NCBI GenBank assembly: GCA_029204225.1
Contig: CM055101.1
Span: forward strand, 30,966,519-31,030,518
Direction of reading: 5' to 3'
Length of the DNA: 64,000 nucleotides
Source of the DNA: Diphasiastrum complanatum
Taxonomy: Eukaryota > Streptophyta > Lycopodiopsida > Lycopodiales > Lycopodiaceae
The notes below the pieces were generated by a model. That model searched no databases. It had not been told where the DNA came from and was given only the letters and a program-made list of their open reading frames with translations. Below, piece by piece: positions 48,716 through 61,363 of the stretch. Both the position numbers and the translations under genes were made by a program. How positions within the stretch are numbered: the first letter of the stretch is position 1; each line of letters starts with the position of its first letter.

Positions 48716-51700
48716 ATGTCTTCAATGGGTTCATCCTTGTTGGAACCAAGTGAAAGATTGTCCACTTCAAACTATTCAATTTGGAAAATGAGAATGGAGT
48801 CCATCTTGATCCTTGAAGACATGATGGACATAGTTTTTGGCCTTGAAGAAGAACCACAAGTTCTTCAAGAGATTCAAAAATACAAAAAGAGAGCTAGGAT
48901 TGGTCTCCACTACATTAAGATGAATGTCTCTAATGAGATATTGAGGGAGATAGGTACTTGTACAACAGCCAAAGAAGCTTGGGATTGTCTCAAGACTATC
49001 TATGAGGCTAAGAATACCTCTAGGCTTCTCACCCTTAGGAATCAAGTCTTTCAAAGTAGCCAAAAGAGTTATGAGAGTGCATCTAGTTATGTTTTGAGAG
49101 TAAAAGATATTCATAGAGAACTTGCTTGTATTGGTGATTCCATCAATCAAAATGAGCTAGTTCAAGTCATTCTCAATGGCTTGAGAAGTGAATTTGATAA
49201 CCTTGTCCAATCCTATGCCATTAAGATGGAGCTACCAAGTTTGGAGGTTCTCCAAAGTGTGCTAATTTCAGAAGAATCAAGACAAGAGTACAAGCTCTTG
49301 AGGATGGACAAGCTCTCTCTCACTCATAATGATGGAAAAGCTCTCTTTGCCAAGGATAAGCACAAAGGGAGGAGCAAGAACCAACATCAACAATCCTCAA
49401 GCAAGGACAAAGTCAAATCCAAAGACAAAGATGAGGAGGAAGATGATTCCTTTAATGCTTCATCATCCAAGCTCAAGAAGAAGAAGATCAAGTGCTTTTA
49501 TTGTGGCAAGAAAGGCCATTATGCCACCAATTGCTTCAAGAAGAAGAATAAACTCAAGCAAGCCAACATTACCAATGAGAAGGAAGACACTATTGCAAGT
49601 GATGGAGAGGGATCTCTTATGGTCTCTAGTTTCTCATCTACTCCTTTTAAGAAGGACAACCTATGGTATATTGATAGTGGAGCCTCTTCACATATGTGTA
49701 GCTCCAAGGACTCTTTCTCTTCTATTGCACCTTATGATGGAGTCAAGAAATCAATATACACAGCAAATGATTTTGAATGTCCTATTGAAGGCATAGGGAA
49801 CATTCTCTTGAAGCTTGCATCCTCTAAAGTTCTTTCTCTCTCTAAAGTTCTTTATGTACCTAAGCTTACTAAGAATCTTATTAGTGTTGGCCAATTGCTT
49901 GATAATGGCCTTGATGTAAAATTCAATGTTGATACTTGCACTATCAAGAAGAATGATGAGATACTTGCATTAGGATCTAGATTTGGAGGCATCTATAAAC
50001 TAGATTCAAATGAGTATGTGAATGCTTGTAATGTTGCTCTTGTGAACAAGCTCTCTATGGAGGAATTATGGCATAGGAGGTTGGGACATCCCAACTACAA
50101 ATCCATGCTCTCTATGATCAAAGAAGCCAAAGCTATTGGCTTGCCAAAGTCATTCTCCAAGAAGATCAAGCCTTGTGAGGCTTGTGCTATTGCTAAATCT
50201 CACAAAAAGCCATTTACAAGATCTTATATCAAAAGCAAGCATCCTTTGGAGTTAATCCACTTGGATGTGCATTTCTCATCAGCTACAAGCAAGGGAGGAG
50301 CCACTTGTTTTGTTACTTTCATTGATGATTTCACAAGATTCACTTGGATATATCTTCTTGCTTCAAAATCTATGGTGTTTGATCATTTCCTTATTTTCAA
50401 AGCTTATGTAGAGAAGCAATTCTCATTCAAGATTAAAGCTCTTAGAAGTGATGGAGGTGGTGAATATATCTCCGATAAATTTCAAGACTTTTGTGAGCTT
50501 GAAGGCATTAAAAGAGAGTTTTCTTGTGCCTACTCTCCATCTCAAAATGGAGTGGCCGAGAGAAAGAATAGATCTCTATGTGAATGTGCAAAATCTATGA
50601 GAATTGAGGCATCTTTTCCCAAAGATTTTTGGGAAGAAGCCATTTATTGTGCAAATTATCTTTGCAATAGGCTCCCACATATAGCTCTTGGAGGAAAATC
50701 ACCATATGAAATCTTATATTTGAAGAAGCCTAAGGTTGATCACCTTAGAGTTTTTGGATGCATATGCTTTGTCCATATTCCCTTGGAAACAAGGAAGCTA
50801 GTGCATGCAAAGGGATCATGGTTGGATACTCATCCACCAAGAAGGCCTATAGAGTCTTTATACTCTCTACTTCTCAAGTTATTGAAAGTAGAGATGTTGT
50901 CTTTCATGAAGATCAACACTCATCTTTTGAAGAGGCCGAGATCAAGAAATCTATGGATGCATCACCAATTATTGATTTTGAAGACAATCATGATGTGATG
51001 GGGTCGAGATTTGAAGAAGACTCTCCTCGGATTTTCTCACCAAGAAGATCCATGAGAGATAGATCCGAGCCTAAGAGGCTCTCATATGTTGACAAAGGCA
51101 AACAAATGGATCTTGATTCCACTAATTATGTTTTTTATGTCTCTCATGAAGAGCCAAAGAATGTACAAGAGGCACTCAATACCAAGAAGTGGTATGATGC
51201 CATGAAGCAAGAGTATGATGCATTGATCACCAACAATACTTGGGAGCTTGTGGATCCTCCATCCAACAAGCATGTGAATGGTTGCAAGTGGGTATTTTGG
51301 ATCAAGTTCAATCATGATGGCACCATCAACAAGCAAAAATCAAGATACTATATCTCTCTCTTCATGTGAGGCCGAGTACAAGGCACTCACTACAACTACC
51401 AAAGAGGTGCTTTGGATCAAGAGGTTATTAATGGAGCTAAAGTGCATCAAGGAAGATGATCTACCAATGATCAAGTGTGATAACATCTCGGCCCAAGATC
51501 TTGCCAATAATCCCATATTTCATGCAAGAAGCAAGCACATAGAAGTGGCACACCATTTTGTGAGAGAAAAGCTTATTGGAGGAGAAATCTATTTGGAGCA
51601 TGTCAACTCGTCCTCTTGTATTGCCGATCTACTCACCAAGCCTTTGAGCAAAAGTGCTTTCATCAAACATAGATCTAATCTTGGAGTTATATCAAGATCA

Positions 51701-51718
51701 ATGCTCAAATCTTTATAG
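48716..51718 (+). pseudogene. Copia gag-pol, array copy 2 (RT deleted)
   Basis: Same structure as copy 1 shifted by 4515 bp: knuckle, DSGA protease and DDE integrase intact, with the same integrase frame change (near 50815) and the same RT deletion (about 51335-51347). Differences seen: one gag Ile to Val (GTCTTTC near 49046), one change near 50855 shared with copy 3, and one silent G near 51381. The shared lesions show the defect predates the amplification. Confidence 0.93.
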
Positions 51719-51736
51719 ATAATTTTTCAGGAGGAG

Positions 51737-52474
51737 TGTGAAGAATTGAAAAAGATTATCTATGTTAGATATATGGGTCTTATGTGTTTTTTACATCAAG
51801 CATCTAGGTGTAGGATGTTGATAGGAACAAATTTGGCATAGATGGCAAATTATGGATTTCCACTTGTAATGCCACTATTGAGCCAAAATAGAGTAAGAGG
51901 CTAAACTCGTGCCAATTAGAGTGTAGACAAGTGGAATGCTTTTGTTTGATGAATTCTAAGAGGTCCAATAGGATTTAGAGGTGGAACCATGTGAGGTCCA
52001 ATAGGAATTTGAGGTGTGCTTGAATATAGTCCAATAGAATTAAGAGGTGTATGGATCAATGGTCTAATAGGATTAAGAGGTGAAAAATTGTGGTCCAATC
52101 ATAGTTAAGCATAGTGGTAGCTCGTGGATCTACTAGTACCATTGTACTTCTCATTTTGAAGCTAATTGATTTGGTGATTATGTGGATTTTGAGTGGTATT
52201 GGATTTCTAGCTTTCTCTCTCTACCCGAGAGCTCATGATGTTTTTTCTCTCTCTACCCGAGGAGAGCAGCTTGTTTTTACTTAGAATATTTTTTGAATAC
52301 TTCCCACACGTGTGAGTGAGAGTTGGAAGTGATTGAATTCATGTACTAGTGTGTTTTTGCCATATGATCTAAGATTGATCTTGAATCTCAATCTAGTCTT
52401 GACCTTGGTGCATCTACACACCTTAGGAGATCACAAGTACATGTAGTGGACAATCTACACGTGTGAAATCAACA
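51737..52474 (+). repeat. Array LTR3 (738 bp), mosaic
   Basis: Appears identical to LTR2, including its two private variants (GTGAAAAATTG and GAGTGGTATT). Primer site at 52475-52487. Confidence 0.93.
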
Positions 52475-53230
52475 TGGTATCAGAGCCTACCTAAGGTTAC
52501 CATGCATTTTGATCCATTTAAGTGAAAACTATTCATCAATCTTGAGCTAGAAATTGTCAAGGCCCATTTTCCTAGCTATCTTGTTCAATTTTGGATCAAA
52601 AGAGATCAAAAGGACATTGATTGGGTCTGAACTGGTACTGTATGGAATCAGTTGCTCAGACACGTGCGAGGAACATCCAATTTTAGTTTGGAAGTTCTCT
52701 CTTATGCTTGATCCATTTATCTTGTTTGATAGCTTGTTTTGAAGCTATTTTTGTCTAGTTTTTGATACAATTAGTTTCATTCCATTTGGTTGAGCCAATC
52801 AGAAGTTATAAGCTTTTGAAGAGGGTTAGGTAGGGCACCTAGACCTGGGTGGACACATTTGATTTGGTCAAGAGATTGCTTGGTTGATCCAAAATCACAG
52901 TTGTACGCTTACCAATCTCATCTATATGTGATCTAGGCACTATTTTGATATCTTAGCCATTTTGTTTCATGCAATATCATTGTATTTGAGTCAAATTTGG
53001 TTTCTTAGTGTACTTCACACGTGCTAAGAGTTTTTTATCCTAACTTCGCCTATACTCCATCATTTGATGTGAAATAGATCTTGTTTTAGAGAGATTTGTG
53101 TAGCTAGTGAGAATCAATTCACAAATAGTTGCAAGATCTTTCATAGGAGGAGATAGTACTCTATTATTGGATCCTATTGAGGGTGTGTAGCAACATTTAT
53201 TGTTCATCATTTGAGTTTTCTTCACTTCAA

Positions 53231-56200
53231 ATGTCTTCAATGGGTTCATCCTTGTTGGAACCAAGTGAAAGATTGTCCACTTCAAACTATTCAATTTGGA
53301 AAATGAGAATGGAGTCCATCTTGATCCTTGAAGACATGATGGACATAGTTTTTGGCCTTGAAGAAGAACCACAAGTTCTTCAAGAGATTCAAAAATACAA
53401 AAAGAGAGCTAGGATTGGTCTCCACTACATTAAGATGAATGTCTCTAATGAGATATTGAGGGAGATAGGTACTTGTACAACAGCCAAAGAAGCTTGGGAT
53501 TGTCTCAAGACTATCTATGAGGCTAAGAATACCTCTAGGCTTCTCACCCTTAGGAATCAAATCTTTCAAAGTAGCCAAAAGAGTTATGAGAGTGCATCTA
53601 GTTATGTTTTGAGAGTAAAAGATATTCATAGAGAACTTGCTTGTATTGGTGATTCCATCAATCAAAATGAGCTAGTTCAAGTCATTCTCAATGGCTTGAG
53701 AAGTGAATTTGATAACCTTGTCCAATCCTATGCCATTAAGATGGAGCTACCAAGTTTGGAGGTTCTCCAAAGTGTGCTAATTTCAGAAGAATCAAGACAA
53801 GAGTACAAGCTCTTGAGGATGGACAAGCTCTCTCTCACTCATAATGATGGAAAAGCTCTCTTTGCCAAGGATAAGCACAAAGGGAGGAGCAAGAACCAAC
53901 ATCAACAATCCTCAAGCAAGGACAAAGTCAAATCCAAAGACAAAGATGAGGAGGAAGATGATTCCTTTAATGCTTCATCATCCAAGCTCAAGAAGAAGAA
54001 GATCAAGTGCTTTTATTGTGGCAAGAAAGGCCATTATGCCACCAATTGCTTCAAGAAGAAGAATAAACTCAAGCAAGCCAACATTACCAATGAGAAGGAA
54101 GACACTATTGCAAGTGATGGAGAGGGATCTCTTATGGTCTCTAGTTTCTCATCTACTCCTTTTAAGAAGGACAACCTATGGTATATTGATAGTGGAGCCT
54201 CTTCACATATGTGTAGCTCCAAGGACTCTTTCTCTTCTATTGCACCTTATGATGGAGTCAAGAAATCAATATACACAGCAAATGATTTTGAATGTCCTAT
54301 TGAAGGCATAGGGAACATTCTCTTGAAGCTTGCATCCTCTAAAGTTCTTTCTCTCTCTAAAGTTCTTTATGTACCTAAGCTTACTAAGAATCTTATTAGT
54401 GTTGGCCAATTGCTTGATAATGGCCTTGATGTAAAATTCAATGTTGATACTTGCACTATCAAGAAGAATGATGAGATACTTGCATTAGGATCTAGATTTG
54501 GAGGCATCTATAAACTAGATTCAAATGAGTATGTGAATGCTTGTAATGTTGCTCTTGTGAACAAGCTCTCTATGGAGGAATTATGGCATAGGAGGTTGGG
54601 ACATCCCAACTACAAATCCATGCTCTCTATGATCAAAGAAGCCAAAGCTATTGGCTTGCCAAAGTCATTCTCCAAGAAGATCAAGCCTTGTGAGGCTTGT
54701 GCTATTGCTAAATCTCACAAAAAGCCATTTACAAGATCTTATATCAAAAGCAAGCATCCTTTGGAGTTAATCCACTTGGATGTGCATTTCTCATCAGCTA
54801 CAAGCAAGGGAGGAGCCACTTGTTTTGTTACTTTCATTGATGATTTCACAAGATTCACTTGGATATATCTTCTTGCTTCAAAATCTATGGTGTTTGATCA
54901 TTTCCTTATTTTCAAAGCTTATGTAGAGAAGCAATTCTCATTCAAGATTAAAGCTCTTAGAAGTGATGGAGGTGGTGAATATATCTCCGATAAATTTCAA
55001 GACTTTTGTGAGCTTGAAGGCATTAAAAGAGAGTTTTCTTGTGCCTACTCTCCATCTCAAAATGGAGTGGCCGAGAGAAAGAATAGATCTCTATGTGAAT
55101 GTGCAAAATCTATGAGAATTGAGGCATCTTTTCCCAAAGATTTTTGGGAAGAAGCCATTTATTGTGCAAATTATCTTTGCAATAGGCTCCCACATATAGC
55201 TCTTGGAGGAAAATCACCATATGAAATCTTATATTTGAAGAAGCCTAAGGTTGATCACCTTAGAGTTTTTGGATGCATATGCTTTGTCCATATTCCCTTG
55301 GAAACAAGGAAGCTAGTGCATGCAAAGGGATCATGGTTGGATACTCATCCACCAAGAAGGCCTATAGAGTCTTTATACTCTCTACTTCTCAAGTTATTGA
55401 AAGTAGAGATGTTGTCTTTCATGAAGATCAACACTCATCTTTTGAAGAGGCCGAGATCAAGAAATCTATGGATGCATCACCAATTATTGATTTTGAAGAC
55501 AATCATGATGTGATGGGGTCGAGATTTGAAGAAGACTCTCCTCGGATTTTCTCACCAAGAAGATCCATGAGAGATAGATCCGAGCCTAAGAGGCTCTCAT
55601 ATGTTGACAAAGGCAAACAAATGGATCTTGATTCCACTAATTATGTTTTTTATGTCTCTCATGAAGAGCCAAAGAATGTACAAGAGGCACTCAATACCAA
55701 GAAGTGGTATGATGCCATGAAGCAAGAGTATGATGCATTGATCACCAACAATACTTGGGAGCTTGTGGATCCTCCATCCAACAAGCATGTGAATGGTTGC
55801 AAGTGGGTATTTTGGATCAAGTTCAATCATGATGGCACCATCAACAAGCAAAAATCAAGATACTATATCTCTCTCTTCATGTGAGGCCGAGTACAAAGCA
55901 CTCACTACAACTACCAAAGAGGTGCTTTGGATCAAGAGGTTATTAATGGAGCTAAAGTGCATCAAGGAAGATGATCTACCAATGATCAAGTGTGATAACA
56001 TCTCGGCCCAAGATCTTGCCAATAATCCCATATTTCATGCAAGAAGCAAGCACATAGAAGTGGCACACCATTTTGTGAGAGAAAAGCTTATTGGAGGAGA
56101 AATCTATTTGGAGCATGTCAACTCGTCCTCTTGTATTGCCGATCTACTCACCAAGCCTTTGAGCAAAAGTGCTTTCATCAAACATAGATCTAATCTTGGA

Positions 56201-56233
56201 GTTATATCAAGATCAATGCTCAAATCTTTATAG
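53231..56233 (+). pseudogene. Copia gag-pol, array copy 3 (RT deleted)
   Basis: Third copy, 4515 bp after copy 2, with the same integrase frame change (near 55330) and RT deletion (about 55850-55862). Only two differences from copy 2 were noticed over the whole 4.5-kb unit. It keeps Ile in gag and AAAGC near 55896, like copy 1. Confidence 0.93.
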
Positions 56234-56251
56234 ATAATTTTTCAGGAGGAG

Positions 56252-56989
56252 TGTGAAGAATTGAAAAAGATTATCTATGTTAGATATATGGGTCTTATGT
56301 GTTTTTTACATCAAGCATCTAGGTGTAGGATGTTGATAGGAACAAATTTGGCATAGATGGCAAATTATGCATTTCCACTTGTAATGCCACTATTGAGCCA
56401 AAATAGAGTAAGAGGCTAAACTCGTGCCAATTAGAGTGTAGACAAGTGGAATGCTTTTGTTTGATGAATTCTAAGAGGTCCAATAGGATTTAGAGGTGGA
56501 ACCATGTGAGGTCCAATAGGAATTTGAGGTGTGCTTGAATATAGTCCAATAGAATTAAGAGGTGTATGGATCAATGGTCTAATAGGATTAAGAGGTGACA
56601 AATTGTGGTCCAATCATAGTTAAGCATAGTGGTAGCTCGTGGATCTACTAGTATAATTGTACTCCTCATTTTGAAGCTAATTGATTTGGTGATTATGTGG
56701 ATTTTGAGTGTTATTGGATTTCTAGCTTTTTCTCTCTACCTGACAGCTCATGATGGTTTTTCTCTCTCTACCAGAGGAGAGCAGCTTGTTTTTACTTAGA
56801 ATATTTTTTGAATACTTCCCACATGTGTGAGTGAGAGTTGGAAGTGATTGAATGCATGTAGTAGTGTGTTTTTGCCACAGGATCTAAGATTGATCTTGAA
56901 TCTCAATCTAGTCTTGATCTTGGTGCATCTACACACCTTAGGAGATCACAAGTACATGTAGTGGACAATCCACACGTGTGAAATCAACA
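56252..56989 (+). repeat. Array LTR4 (738 bp), original 3' LTR
   Basis: The most divergent LTR: ACCTGACAGCTC, ACCAGAGGAG, CCCACATGTGTG and GAATGCATGTAG where the others have ACCCGAGAGCTC and so on. It is followed not by a primer site but by AATAG and the outer element's gag. Confidence 0.93.
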
Positions 56990-56994
56990 AATAG

Positions 56995-58464
56995 GTGTCT
57001 TTGTATTAGAAGCAAGTGAAAGATTGTCAACCTCCAACTACTCAATTTGGAAGGTTAGGATGGAATCTGTCTTAATACTACAAGATGTGATGGATATTGT
57101 ACTTGGTATTGAAGAAGAACCAAAAATTCAAGAAATTCCAAAGTACAAAAAGAGAGCTAGGATGGCTCTGCTTTATATTAAGATGAATGTCTCAAATGAC
57201 ATCTTAAGAGAAATTGGTCCTTGTACTAATGCCAAAGATGCTTGGGATACTCTCAAGTCCATCTATGAGGCAAAGAATACTTCTAGACTTCTAACAAACC
57301 AAAATTTTCAAAGTGTACAGAGAAGTGATGAATGTGCTTCAGCTTATGTAATGAGAGTTAAAGACCTCCATAGAGAATTGTCATGCATAGGAGACTCCAT
57401 CAACCAAAATGAACTTGTTCAAGTCATACTTAATGGGTTAAAGGAGGAATATGACAACCTTGTTCAGAGTTATGCCATTAAGGAGGAGCTACCAAGTTTG
57501 GAAGCACTCCAAAGTGTGCTCATTTCTGAAGAATCAAGACAAGAGTATAAACTCTTGAAAATGGAAAGACTGTCTCTCAACATTGATGGTAAAGCTCTCT
57601 TTACCAAAGACAAGCACAAGACAAGAAGTAAGAATCAACATCAGCCCTCTTCAAGCAGGAACAATCTTATTTCCAAGGAGAAAGGAGAAGAGGATGAGTC
57701 CTCTCAAGCTTTCACATCCAAGAAGAAGAAGAAAAACATCAAGTGTTTCTTTTGTGGCAAGAAGGGGCATTATGCCACCAATTGCTTCAAAAAGAAGAGT
57801 CAATTCAAGCAAGCCAACATTTCCAATGAAGAGAAGGAAGATGCTCATGCAAGTGATGGAGAGGGATCTCATATGGTCTTGAGTTTTTCTTCATCACCTT
57901 TCAAGAATGATGGTTCTTGGTATATCGACAGTGGAGCTTCCTCACATATGTGTAGCTCCAAGCATTCTTTTTCATCCATGACACCTTGTGAAGGAGCCAA
58001 GAAGTCCATCTACACAGCAAATGATCATGAGTGTGCTATTGAAGGCATAGGGACCATTCCCTTAAAGCTTTCATCATCAAAAGTTCTTTCTTTGTCTAAA
58101 GTACTTTTTGTTCCTAAGTTAACAAAAGATCTTATTAGTGTTGGGCAATTGTTTGATAGTGGACTAGATGTGAATTTCAATGTTGATACATGTACAATCA
58201 AGAAGCATGATGAGATCCTTGCATTTGGGTCTAGATATGGTGGAATCTACAAGCTTGATCCCAAAGAGTATGCTAACTCTTGTGGTGCTTTTGCTTCTCA
58301 TATGTCTTTGGAGGAACTATGGCATAGACGGTTGGGGCATCCTAACTATAGTTCTATGGTGTCCATGATCAAGAAAGCCAAAGCTATTGGCTTGCCTAAT
58401 CTTATCTCCAAGAATTTCAAGCCATGTGAGGCTTGTGCCATATCTAAGTCTCATAAGAAGCCAT
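56995..58464 (+). pseudogene. Outer copia gag-protease-integrase, interrupted and truncated
   Basis: In frame from 56995 (VFVLEASERL) but without its own ATG, because the array sits at the start codon; the ATG remains at 42807-42809. Gag motifs IKMNVSNDILREIG and ELVQVILNGLKEEYDN, knuckle CFFCGKKGHYATNC near 57746-57790, protease WYIDSGASSHM near 57918, integrase finger ELWHRRLGHPNY then C..C..SKSHKKP. It ends in TAG at the junction with the 3' LTR. The integrase core, RT and RNase H are gone. A close relative of the array element. Confidence 0.9.
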
Positions 58465-58470
58465 AGGAAT

Positions 58471-58931
58471 TGCCATTTGTACTTTGCATGCCACATTTAA
58501 TGCATGAAAAGACTAGGTGGCACAATTAGACATAGTGAGGTGGCTTGAATAAGTCTAGATAGCTTGAGAGGTGGATTCATAACTCCAATTCAACTCAAAG
58601 TAGGAGGAGAGTCCATGGATCTATATATATGTGATGTACTCTCATTGAGAAAATGATGAAATTTGTGTGTAATGCAAATTTGGAGACAAGCTCTTTGTGC
58701 CCTCTCTCTCTACTCGAGTTTTGTACTTTCATTTTCTCTCTCTAGCCGAGTTGAGACATTTATTATGCTTATTTCATGTTTTGTTGACAGATTTTGCTTG
58801 TAACACAATAATATTTGTTGTATGATCAGCTTTTCTATTGTCAATCAATGCTAGTCTGATCTTTATGGTATTATTGGGCTTAAAAGATCAAAAGTAAATG
58901 TGTAGGGCGTCCCACACGTGTGAATTCAACA
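58471..58931 (+). repeat. Outer copia 3' LTR
   Basis: TGCCATTTG...TTCAACA, matching 41629-42086 with about 20 differences and a 3-bp insertion. TATA-like CTATATATATG at 58621. Confidence 0.88.
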
Positions 58932-58983
58932 CCGGATGGTTGGTGCTTCAGAGGCAGTCTCGTGTTCGGTTTGTGGATCGGGT

Positions 58984-59560
58984 TCAGGTTAGAGAGGAGG
59001 TGAGGGTTAGCTCTGCAATTCTTTGTGACTCAGGAGAAAATTGTTGTGGAATGAAGGTGGGGTTAGTGGTGTCGAGAGGGTTAGAAACGGAGGAAGGGAA
59101 AAGATAATGTTGGGAGCTGGTACCCCCAGAGCCCGACGGATTGGTTGGTGTTGCAGGAGGAGGCTGTTGGAATCCTACTCCATCTCCACCATCTGGTCCA
59201 TCAAAGTGGTGTCCCAAACCATGGAATTGGGTGTGCTCTGCATGAACCGACAGGGTCGATTGGGCAGCAGTCTTTAAGCATTCTTCCAGGGTGGCTATGT
59301 GCTGGTTTAGGGCCTCGACGGAAGCAATGTATGATTGTTGTAATTTTGAGTGTTGCTCCGTCGTGGCTTTCAGCTTTTGGGCCAGCATTTGATAGGCCAC
59401 CACTAGAATGGCAGTTTTCTCAGGAATAGCTGGTGGTGCGAAGTCGTTGAAGTCTACCATTTCCAACTATTTCTTCATAGCGGAACGTGCTGCTTGCACT
59501 TTTGTAATCAGCATCTTCTCCGAGGTAGGAAAGCCCAATGGGCCAAGTTGATGCAAGAAT
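58984..59560 (-). other. Unidentified minus-strand frame, coiled-coil and Pro-rich
   Basis: Open from 59466 to 58984 (160 codons), and the same frame continues upstream to about 59560 with one stop. It has a helical region (LAQKLKATTEQHSKLQQ, VEALNQHIATLEECLK) followed by a Gly/Pro/Ser-rich tail. The composition resembles N-terminal gag regions of plant retroelements, but no domain is recognised. Could be gag or a gene scrap. Confidence 0.35.
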
Positions 59561-59652
59561 TCAATCATAAGATCTAAAATATAAGAGGCAACTCGAATCA
59601 AGTTGCAAATGCTCGTAGCCGGAATGGTGAACAAAACGAGTTGTCATTCACC

Positions 59653-59910
59653 CAGATTTTTACGGATCTATATGTTTCAATAAGAGAAAAATATGAAAGA
59701 GATTCTCATTTTGGTCGAATTTGGAACATTGTTCAAACTAGAATAAATTGAGAACAATGTGGAGACGAGTTCACATGGGTCTCAACTAACAAAGAAAGAT
59801 AAGAAGATTGTGGAACAATTTACCATTAGAGATGGATTGCTATTTCAAAATGGAAAAATTTGTGTACTAGAGGACAATGTGCTTAAATGCAAAATTATAT
59901 TTAAATGGAA
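59653..59910 (+). pseudogene. Ty3/gypsy RNase H-integrase linker scrap
   Basis: The plus strand reads FTDLYVSIREKYERDSHFGRIW and, after a frame change, FTIRDGLLFQNGKICVLEDNVLK, like the segment before the integrase zinc finger of gypsy elements. Short and damaged. Confidence 0.5.
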
Positions 59911-60239
59911 TTAGTACATAATTTATGACTGCTAATGCATGTGTAGAGTATCAATAGTAATGAAAAGCACTTTCGAAAAGTTTTAGCCTTGCATGGACAC
60001 ATGCATAAGCTAGGTTGGGGCCCATATAGTCTATTAGAAACTCGCCCATCTCCATTCCTATTTTGGTGCTTTCATTGCCACTTTTTCTCTCTCTACACTC
60101 GTCTCGTATGCCATGGGTTGGGGGTGAGGCTACTAGAGATTGATCAGTGGCTTCTCGTTGGTTGGGTGGTTTGCTCCATAGTGTGTTCTTGTGTGTTTGA
60201 TTTTGAAGCAGGATCTTGAGGAGCTTTCCCTTACAAACA

Positions 60240-60775
<536 letters not shown>

Positions 60776-61363
60776 TCGGTTGACGTTTGGATTGATGTCA
60801 ACTGATGAAACAAAAATTCTTGATAGCAGGATCGTGGATTACTTAGAGAATGGAATTTATGAGTCGTTCTTTGCGTTGAATCAGATTATCAGCATAGGAA
60901 TCTTAGACTGCCGTGAAAGAGAAATTGCGAGAAAGATTAGGCGTCTGAGACAGCCATGCAATCCTCTAATGTTGATAACCTGGTATGAAGAGAATGTAGA
61001 ATCAATTTAGACGTCAGAGACAACCATACAATTCTCTGATAATATTGTTTCTGTAAGAGGAACGAGAGTTATCATTCAACAAGAATGCAAAAGGATACAG
61101 AACAATAGTGATTCTGTATAATGAAGTTATAGAAAGAACAATCAAATCACAGTACAATTGCGCTGATAGGTGCATGATCCTACTTACAGATTCAAGACAA
61201 TTACTACGTTTTGAATATTTCTCTATCTCTCTATGATCACTAACACTAAGGAGTCAGCTACTGTAAGACCCATTCTGGTCGTTTGATCTCTGTCAAATGA
61301 CTTATGATGACAGTTACAAATGACTACTCTTCTCATCTTCTATGTCTTCAATTGCTCATATAC
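60776..61363. other. Noncoding stretch
   Basis: No supported gene or element. Confidence 0.5.

Larger units (their letters stand above)
42811..56989 (+). mobile_element. Tandem array of a Ty1/copia element: 4 LTRs, 3 internal regions
   Basis: Head-to-tail order LTR1-int1-LTR2-int2-LTR3-int3-LTR4. LTRs start at 42811, 47222, 51737 and 56252; the last three are spaced by exactly 4515 bp. LTR1 is 634 bp, the others 738 bp. The whole array is flanked by AATGG (42806-42810) and AATAG (56990-56994), an imperfect 5-bp duplication, which implies one original insertion. Each internal region has primer site, leader, gag-protease-integrase, an RT deletion and the RNase H end. Confidence 0.95.
41619..58931 (+). 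mobile_element. Outer Ty1/copia element, host of the nested array
   Basis: Two LTRs of about 460 bp (41629-42086 and 58471-58931) enclose a leader, a gag-protease-integrase fragment and, inserted at the gag start, a 14-kb inner array. The LTRs differ at roughly 20 positions by eye (about 4%). Integrase is cut at SKSHKKP and joins the 3' LTR directly, so RT and RNase H are deleted. Both LTRs are preceded by the same 10 bases (CCATAGGAAT), so the true LTR start may be near 41619/58461. No clear duplication flanks the element. Confidence 0.85.

Noticed and set aside
42811-56989. Three independent insertions of one element side by side
   Set aside because: Units share LTRs, have no duplications between them, and carry the same frameshift and deletion; recombination fits better.
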